Positions 22,395-27,998 of a stretch of DNA of 27,998 nt are shown here, one piece after another; the stretch's first letter is position 1; each line of letters starts with the position of its first letter. The notes beneath the pieces are model-generated. The model was not told the origin of the DNA, did no database searches, and worked only from the letters and a program-made list of their open reading frames with translations. The position numbers were made by a program, and so were the translations under genes. Source of the DNA: a virus; IMG/VR virus record IMGVR_UViG_3300007644_000024, positions 1 through 27,998 of that record. One strand, written 5' to 3'.

Positions 22395-22410
22395 GTCTAC
22401 CTCACCTTAG

Positions 22411-25400
22411 TTATTTTGCAAATCTCTCAGGTATCCCCAGCCGCGTGCAATCTTCAAGACTGTATGGCTCACCCCAGTACTTTTCAACCACAATGTCCAC
22501 GCCTAAGCGATAAGGACCACCGGGTCGAGGACTACCGTCCAAACCACTGGGATAAATCGGTACACACTCTTGCATTGCATAGGGAATAAGCTCATCCACA
22601 ACGTATTCGATCAAATCGTAGCGAACTTCAAGCAATGCTGCATCATGAATTTGCAGAAGCATTTTAATTTCGTTTTGTAAATCGTTGTCATGGATGATTT
22701 TACGCATCCATGCCAAACCACGATTTACACACGAAGCCACCATGCTCTGAATAGGAAAGTTCTGCGCTTGTCGTTGAAACTCGCCAAGGATCTTTTCATC
22801 AGACGTGTGGGCAAACCGGCGATACCTCCCGAAACATGAAGTCAGCCAGCGATGATTTTCAGCCCGATCCCGCGCGGAATCGAAGAAAGGCCTCAATCCT
22901 CCATACATCTGGAAGATCGTGTCAATCACCTGCTGTGCTTCGTCTACAGTAACCTCGACACCTTGCTCCTTGGCCTGAAGCGCAATTGCTTTTGCACCAC
23001 GACCATAGGCAATGCCGAAGATCACATTCTTGGCCAAGGTTCTGAAGTGCGCCTTGCCGAGGCTTTTAAGTCCTGCCTTTGTTGGCGCACAATCCAACCT
23101 GAAAGCAAGTTTGGCTACATTCGAGTGAATGTCGTAATAATCCGGATGCGGGTGTTTTCCGCCCTTCACAAGACTGCCTTCTGCATTATATCCCTCGTCA
23201 GGATGCAGCGCACGTGTTGCATGCGAAATCATAGTCGCATCGTCGGCCATTACTGCCATGCCAAACAATTCTGCGCCCTTGTAGTCAAACTCCACAAAGG
23301 CATACCCATCCGTTGCTTTTAAGATGGAACGCAACTTGTGCTTGTAGCGATCCCCAAGCATACGGAAGTAATCAGGATCTCGCGATTTGCTGATGTTTTG
23401 TAAGTTAGGACGTGCTGATCTCCAACGCCCAGTTTCTGTTGTAGGAAACAGATTGGTACGCGCACGACCGTCAGGATCAATGAATTCAGCAAGTCCGCCG
23501 TCGTAGGTCAGATTGCCGTCTTCGTCCTCATACTCGCCCGACTCTTGTTGACACGGTGGCCTCAATATAGATTTGAGCACCTGATCCAAAAACCTCTGAT
23601 CCCGCAACAAATTGATCTGATCCATTTGTGCTGGATTATCTTGCGCCAGAATCGACAGAATCATTTTGGACGTACCGGGTGACGCCGACTTAGTCAAATT
23701 CTTTTGCTTCAATTCATGCCATCTGCGAGGAGGCTTGCTGGTGTCAAGCAACGGTTCCAGATACAAACTGCGGCCCTCTTCAGGACGTAATCGCACAGGT
23801 TTACCGTCGGCATCCGTACGTCCGTTTAACGTTTCACCGAATAGAAATTCCTTGACGTGCTGCGTTGACCTGCCGTTGAAGTCCGGCCAGTTCGCCCAGT
23901 TCTTGAGCTGCTCTTCTTTCTCCGCACGCGTCTCCATGAAAGCAAACGTCAACGTGTCGATTCTGTCTCTGTCAATCAAGATACCGTTGCTGTGCATGTC
24001 GTAGATGACGGGCAACGTCAGCATCGATTCCCACAGAGCTTCCCAGCAATTGTTTCCGCAATAGTCGTACGAGATGTACTTCAGTAGCTCGACACAGATA
24101 CGCCGCGTTACATCGGCATCGTAGTTAGCGTAGGGAATCAGGATTTCATCGGGAACATCACCGTAGCCGTAGATGGCTTGTCCCAGTCGCTTCTTCTCGT
24201 CTCGTTTCCATTTCTCTAGTGGCAAGTCATACCGGGGTGCTGTCGTGTAACGCGTGCTTAATACTTCCAAACCCAACTGTGCAGTTTCTTCGACAGCGTG
24301 TGCCATCATTCCTGTGTCAAGCCAACCGTGACCTTGCTGTAAATACTTATAGGCTTCAATTGTTGGATCAGGACTTTCTACCAATACAGGACAATCACGT
24401 ATCGGATCAAAGTTGTACATCCTCAACCATTCCAAGTCAGCATTGAGGAAGTGTCCCACCGCCCTCTTGTCCTGCATGAATGTCTGCAACAATTCCATCA
24501 ACGCAGGAACGGCATTCTCACCAGCAGCGTTAACAAAACACGGGTTGCCTCCCGGTTCCGTCAAGACAAAGCATATCGCCTTCTTGTGTCCCCACGACGC
24601 CTGAAGCGTACGCATGTAGCCACCGGGTTTGCGTGGACTTGGACCATGCCACTCAGCGTCCCAAGCAATCAATCTGTCTTTCAACGGCAATTCCGTAAAC
24701 TCGTAATTAACTTCCGCAACCCAGTCTTCTACTTCTTCCAACGTCCTGACGGCCCGGTGATCAACATCTACTTCCGTGTTGTCTAACGTCGCTCCAGCAA
24801 TCAACATCTTGAACCTAGCCAGATTGCGTTCAAACTGCCGAGCTTTGACAGGATCCCTTGTCACCTCACTTGGATGAATCGAGACCAACACTGAACACTC
24901 GTGAAATTCTTCAGGCTGATCTTCTGCCGTGTGAATCGGAAACCTGTACGTAAGCACCTGCCCTTCCGATTCAGATACTTTGGCATTCTTACCAAACAAC
25001 GCTTTCAGTGCATCCGCTCCCAAGCACAAGATGTACTTGGGCTGCACGATACGCAATTCCTGATGCAACAGCGGTAAGCAATCCGCCAACCACGCCGCTT
25101 TGATCGTTGCAGCATTAGCGGGCAACAAAAACTTAATAACGTTTGTTACGTACCATTTGTTGTAATTAGTAATTCCGACGGTTTGTAACGCATCTTTGAG
25201 AGCCTGTCCTGCTGGTCCTACAAAGTTGGCGCAGACCCTTGCCTCTTCCTTCCACGGTACTTTGCCTATTACCATCACGTCAGTAGGCACAGGCCCAACT
25301 GAGAAACTGAACGCTCCTGCCAGATTCTCTAATGCAAAACTGCTATTGCCCGCATACCGTCCCCACAGATGCCCCGGTACAAAGTTCACAGGTTCCGAAT

Positions 25401-25764
25401 ATCCCGGTCGCACTACCACGGGCAGTGTAAATCCACGTTCACGCAACGCCCGCGTGTACAACTTCAACAGCGTTTCAGCCGGAATGTATTGTTGCTCAGA
25501 TTTTTTCTTAGAGTTCTTTTTAGGCAAAATCGTTGCGTTGTGCCCGTCCAAATGCGTTGCATGTAACAAGAAGTTAGGCCCGGGTGGCGGCATGCCGGGC
25601 GCGTTGTACGCCCAGCAACCTTGCTTGTTGATACGGCTACCAATCACACGCCGTTTAAGGCGAGCGTCGTCAGTAACGGGATCTAGCAAACGCCGCCTGA
25701 TTTTTTTAGGTTGCGGCGTATTGTCAGGCGAATCGGACAAATCGCCTTTATGAATGTTCCGCAT
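22411..25764 (-). CDS. polA: Family A DNA polymerase fused to a UDG-like domain
   Basis: The 1117-residue protein replicates phage DNA. Residues 1-95 are basic. Residues 160-320 match uracil-DNA glycosylases of family 4/5 layout: GKVPW (usual GEAPG), NFVGPAG, VTNVIKFLLP, and ILCLGADALKALFGK, then IHPS. Residues 365-560 are a proofreading domain with D370/E372, D444 and Y546/D550. The polymerase core has TGRWRSARPNLQNI, motif A D828...E833, motif B R909/K913/F917/Y921, and motif C as IHDA with D1042 but Ala for the usual Glu. The O-helix Phe matches E. coli F762. ATG 25764 follows GAGG and overlaps the primase stop (TGATG); a GTG is one codon earlier and residue numbers above count from it. 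Confidence 0.92.
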   Translation of the reverse strand: MRNIHKGDLSDSPDNTPQPKKIRRRLLDPVTDDARLKRRVIGSRINKQGCWAYNAPGMPPPGPNFLLHATHLDGHNATILPKKNSKKKSEQQYIPAETLLKLYTRALRERGFTLPVVVRPGYSEPVNFVPGHLWGRYAGNSSFALENLAGAFSFSVGPVPTDVMVIGKVPWKEEARVCANFVGPAGQALKDALQTVGITNYNKWYVTNVIKFLLPANAATIKAAWLADCLPLLHQELRIVQPKYILCLGADALKALFGKNAKVSESEGQVLTYRFPIHTAEDQPEEFHECSVLVSIHPSEVTRDPVKARQFERNLARFKMLIAGATLDNTEVDVDHRAVRTLEEVEDWVAEVNYEFTELPLKDRLIAWDAEWHGPSPRKPGGYMRTLQASWGHKKAICFVLTEPGGNPCFVNAAGENAVPALMELLQTFMQDKRAVGHFLNADLEWLRMYNFDPIRDCPVLVESPDPTIEAYKYLQQGHGWLDTGMMAHAVEETAQLGLEVLSTRYTTAPRYDLPLEKWKRDEKKRLGQAIYGYGDVPDEILIPYANYDADVTRRICVELLKYISYDYCGNNCWEALWESMLTLPVIYDMHSNGILIDRDRIDTLTFAFMETRAEKEEQLKNWANWPDFNGRSTQHVKEFLFGETLNGRTDADGKPVRLRPEEGRSLYLEPLLDTSKPPRRWHELKQKNLTKSASPGTSKMILSILAQDNPAQMDQINLLRDQRFLDQVLKSILRPPCQQESGEYEDEDGNLTYDGGLAEFIDPDGRARTNLFPTTETGRWRSARPNLQNISKSRDPDYFRMLGDRYKHKLRSILKATDGYAFVEFDYKGAELFGMAVMADDATMISHATRALHPDEGYNAEGSLVKGGKHPHPDYYDIHSNVAKLAFRLDCAPTKAGLKSLGKAHFRTLAKNVIFGIAYGRGAKAIALQAKEQGVEVTVDEAQQVIDTIFQMYGGLRPFFDSARDRAENHRWLTSCFGRYRRFAHTSDEKILGEFQRQAQNFPIQSMVASCVNRGLAWMRKIIHDNDLQNEIKMLLQIHDAALLEVRYDLIEYVVDELIPYAMQECVPIYPSGLDGSPRPGGPYRLGVDIVVEKYWGEPYSLEDCTRLGIPERFAK

Positions 25765-26846
25765 CACGTATCCTCTTTTGTTTTCTGGCAGACCATGCGA
25801 TTGAACGTCACGGTAACGCCCTGTAACGCTGCCTGTTCTTTGACATACTTGCGCAAGACCCTACGGTTTGTAGACCCGGGATCTGTACCTTCTGGCAACT
25901 TGACGTGAACAAACCCACCAGAATGCGCAAGCAAACGAGGATTGTGCAACAAGTTCTGCACATGCTTCTCAGCGTATGCCTCAGGATCAAACAACAACAC
26001 GATTGGTCGCGCAGGACGCCTAAACGCTGCTGTGATTAATTCTAATTGCCTGTCGCTTATGGAATGGCCGAAAGTGCATACAGCACCATCACCAAAACCC
26101 CATACATCAACAACGCCTTCCGTGATGACGCAGGCGTTGAACAGCCTAGACCTGTCAAGGTTGTACACAACCGTGCTTTTCGACATCCCCGGCATCGTAA
26201 AGTACTTTGGAGGTAAATTCTTCTGCGTCTTCCAGTCCAGTTCACCAACATATCGTGCCTGCCATCCTTTCAATACTTTGTTCTGATAGACAGGAATTAT
26301 CAAACGGTCTTTGGCCAAACTATACCGACTGGCTACACAGTACCGCACGTCGTAAATGCGTTGCAGGCGCCCGGGATCATACCCACGCTCTTGCACATAC
26401 TGGATTGCTGCATGTTCTTGTGGCAAAGTCAGCAATGGAACACAATCGCCCGGCCACACGGCAATCGTGTCGCTTTCCGCCACTCTGCGTCCCGGTTTTA
26501 CTTGCACCTCGCTCAACGGAATCAACATAGGTGATTCCAGCTTGTCCACAAACTCGGAATAATACTGTGGATTGCTCAAGCAATTCTCGTTGAAGCAATG
26601 TGCCAAAAACCTCATCGGCTTACCGTCAGAACCGTTCTGCCCAAACATGTACGAGATGTACAGGCGGAACCGAGAATCCGTACAGAATGGGCAGCATACC
26701 TGATAGTACTCACCCTTACTGCGGAAATTCAAACGACGCTTGCCCGCCACCATCATGGTGTCAGCATCAAATTGTTGACCAGCGCTGGAAACCCGAACTC
26801 TGCCAAAAAGGGTTTCCAGCCGCTTGTGTAGTGGGAAATTAAGCAT
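25764..26846 (-). CDS. DNA primase (zinc-binding and Toprim)
   Basis: This 360-residue primase makes RNA primers for lagging-strand synthesis. The zinc domain has CCPFC (51-55) and HCFNENC (83-89), a CHC2-type site. A linking segment, YSLAKDRLIIPVYQNKVLKGWQARYV, is typical of phage and bacterial primases. The Toprim domain has the catalytic Glu in ITEGVVD (243) and LLFDPEA (287-290). Helicase and primase are separate proteins here, unlike T7 gp4. ATG 26846 overlaps the helicase stop as TAATG. A strong hairpin covers codons about 9-21. Confidence 0.85.
   Translation of the reverse strand: MLNFPLHKRLETLFGRVRVSSAGQQFDADTMMVAGKRRLNFRSKGEYYQVCCPFCTDSRFRLYISYMFGQNGSDGKPMRFLAHCFNENCLSNPQYYSEFVDKLESPMLIPLSEVQVKPGRRVAESDTIAVWPGDCVPLLTLPQEHAAIQYVQERGYDPGRLQRIYDVRYCVASRYSLAKDRLIIPVYQNKVLKGWQARYVGELDWKTQKNLPPKYFTMPGMSKSTVVYNLDRSRLFNACVITEGVVDVWGFGDGAVCTFGHSISDRQLELITAAFRRPARPIVLLFDPEAYAEKHVQNLLHNPRLLAHSGGFVHVKLPEGTDPGSTNRRVLRKYVKEQAALQGVTVTFNRMVCQKTKEDT
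26784..26820 (-). other. Hairpin over the first codons of the primase
   Basis: GCTGGAAACCC and GGGTTTCCAGC form a perfect 11-pair stem with a 15-base loop, and four more pairs beyond a one-base bulge. It begins 26 bases inside the primase gene. A stem here could slow ribosomes or limit expression compared with helicase. Confidence 0.7.
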
Positions 26847-27998
26847 TAGCCAGCTGCGCCCTGTGTCGCCACTGCCGGCGATGAGCGGCGTACTTCCGTG
26901 GGTGGAGGTACGGTACGGGTATCACTCTTGGAGATCACCGTGTCTCCATCCAAAATCAACTTGTCAGAATAATCGATCAGACGACTAAACTTACCATCAA
27001 CTTTTACCAAAGGATTCTGCATCACCGGCGCACCACGTCGAACCTTAGTGAACGCAAACTTGACAATCTGTTCCTGACCAATAGGCCGCGTCGTAGTCAC
27101 AGCCACATCCGCAAACTCACCAATGCTGGCACTCTGCGAACCGTCTGTGTGGTCAATCTGCGTTGCGATGTTGCGGGCCATCTTGTTAGCCTTACCCGTC
27201 AACTGATGCATGACCAGCGCCGGGATGTTGTAGGTCTTGGCAATCTTCTCGCTTAGAGACCGACCTACCGTGTTGATGACAAGATGCATGTTGTCAAACG
27301 AGTCTTTCTTCTCGCAGATACGATTTGCCAACGCCGATACGTGATCCAGTACAAACGAATACGGATACAATTCGCCATTCATTCGCATGTGGTTATCCAT
27401 GATCGTCTGGATATCCGCCACCCCGTTCTTGCCGTACTGCTTAAACTTGGGGTTGGAATCCATGAACTCCACAAACAACAAATGCTTGCGCAATAGTTCG
27501 ATCGCCGTGTTAATCCTCTGCCGTTCACTGACGTAACGCATGCTGCACCCGAAGATATCCGGATTCAAATTGTGCTGCCGCAATGCGTCTCGTTTCTGCG
27601 CTTCAATCTCGTGCTCGTACGGTTGTGTCGGCACGTCAGAATCACTGAAGAAATTCAAATCTCCACGCGATTCGAGAATGCGCTCACGCGGTACCTCAGC
27701 CAGAAACGTCAAACATCTTTGTTGGAATTCGTTACGTGTCGCTTCTGTCGATACATAGAAAACCACAGGACATTTTTGCACTGCGGTACCGTCCGAGTGT
27801 GTCAGGAACGGTCCCTGCTGCGCTGTAAAGATGCGCTGACACGCCTTTGCCATGTTGCATGCTGCCATGACTGCAAAGGTTGTCTTACAGGAGCCGAACG
27901 GTCCCATAAACAAAAGCATCTCGCCGCCAAGCAATCCACCCCCAACATGCTTATCTATGACAGATACACCTGTGGGAACGTATGTCACATCCGGCGGC
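26846..27998 (-). CDS. DnaB/RecA-fold replicative helicase, 5' end outside window
   Basis: The frame is open to the window edge; codons before the first GTG (27988) read PPD, so the N-terminus is likely missing. Visible are 383 residues of a RecA-fold ATPase: GG.L.GGEMLLFMGPFGSCKTTFAV with Walker A about residues 29-37, VVFYVSTEATRNEFQQR, Walker B-like SFVLDHVSAL, and LVMHQLTGKANK, typical of the DnaB/gp4 helicase core. The C-terminal VKFAFTKVRRG segment resembles the end of that core. It directly precedes the primase gene, so it is probably the replicative helicase. A RadA- or Sak4-type recombinase is a less likely alternative because RecA is encoded elsewhere. Confidence 0.75.
   Translation of the reverse strand, partial: PPDVTYVPTGVSVIDKHVGGGLLGGEMLLFMGPFGSCKTTFAVMAACNMAKACQRIFTAQQGPFLTHSDGTAVQKCPVVFYVSTEATRNEFQQRCLTFLAEVPRERILESRGDLNFFSDSDVPTQPYEHEIEAQKRDALRQHNLNPDIFGCSMRYVSERQRINTAIELLRKHLLFVEFMDSNPKFKQYGKNGVADIQTIMDNHMRMNGELYPYSFVLDHVSALANRICEKKDSFDNMHLVINTVGRSLSEKIAKTYNIPALVMHQLTGKANKMARNIATQIDHTDGSQSASIGEFADVAVTTTRPIGQEQIVKFAFTKVRRGAPVMQNPLVKVDGKFSRLIDYSDKLILDGDTVISKSDTRTVPPPTEVRRSSPAVATQGAAG

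Noticed and set aside
25196-25753. 185-codon plus-strand frame within the polymerase gene
   Set aside because: It has no start signal or recognisable protein, and the polymerase frame with clear motifs covers the same bases.
1-27998. CRISPR array, tRNA genes, insertion sequences, integrase
   Set aside because: I looked for regular direct repeats with spacers, cloverleaf structures with CCA ends and transposase or integrase motifs, and found none convincing.

Overview
The window looks like part of a lytic, tailed double-stranded DNA bacteriophage genome. The evidence is a portal protein, a complete replication and recombination set, PhoH, ThyX, a RuvC-like resolvase, and more than 30 tightly packed genes that all read on the minus strand. 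Most genes overlap by 1-11 bases or are separated by under 30 bases, usually with a GGAG/AGGA ribosome-binding site. I see no integrase, repressor, rRNA, tRNA, CRISPR array or insertion sequence. The host cannot be told from the sequence. No gene-free stretch exceeds about 90 bases.

Read in the direction of transcription (high to low coordinates), the window starts with a replication block (27998-18663): DnaB/RecA-fold helicase (cut by the window edge), CHC2/Toprim primase, a family A DNA polymerase with an N-terminal uracil-DNA-glycosylase-like domain, an Asp-rich protein that may bind ssDNA, a RecA-like recombinase and an unknown protein. A mixed block follows (18613-8332): an AT-hook protein, a GT-A glycosyltransferase, PhoH, several unknowns, a DNA-ligase-like protein without its catalytic residues, ThyX, a DnaQ-like exonuclease, small unknowns, DUF3310, a RuvC-like nuclease and two tandem paralogues. 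Next (8322-5440) are four genes, two of which look like degenerate versions of a RecA-fold ATPase and a 3'-5' exonuclease.

The region 5440-3900 is different. Two GC-rich genes (4590-5351 and 3966-4202) each sit about 60 bases downstream of a shared GCGTCATAT box. Each ends at a long rho-independent terminator, and each has a coding strand full of short perfect hairpins, several with UNCG or GNRA tetraloops. Mismatches that remain in some stems become G-U pairs only in the sense transcript, which points to selection on the RNA. This is the most unusual feature of the window. Left of it lie a possible virion protein, a 58-residue Cys protein, the portal protein with an inserted zinc ribbon, and a Pro/Gln-rich protein that runs off the edge.

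A second theme is apparent pseudoenzymes: ligase (Lys nucleophile replaced by Met), exonuclease (DxE replaced by SxT) and ATPase (no P-loop Gly-Lys). They lie beside working-looking paralogous functions (DnaQ, helicase, RecA).
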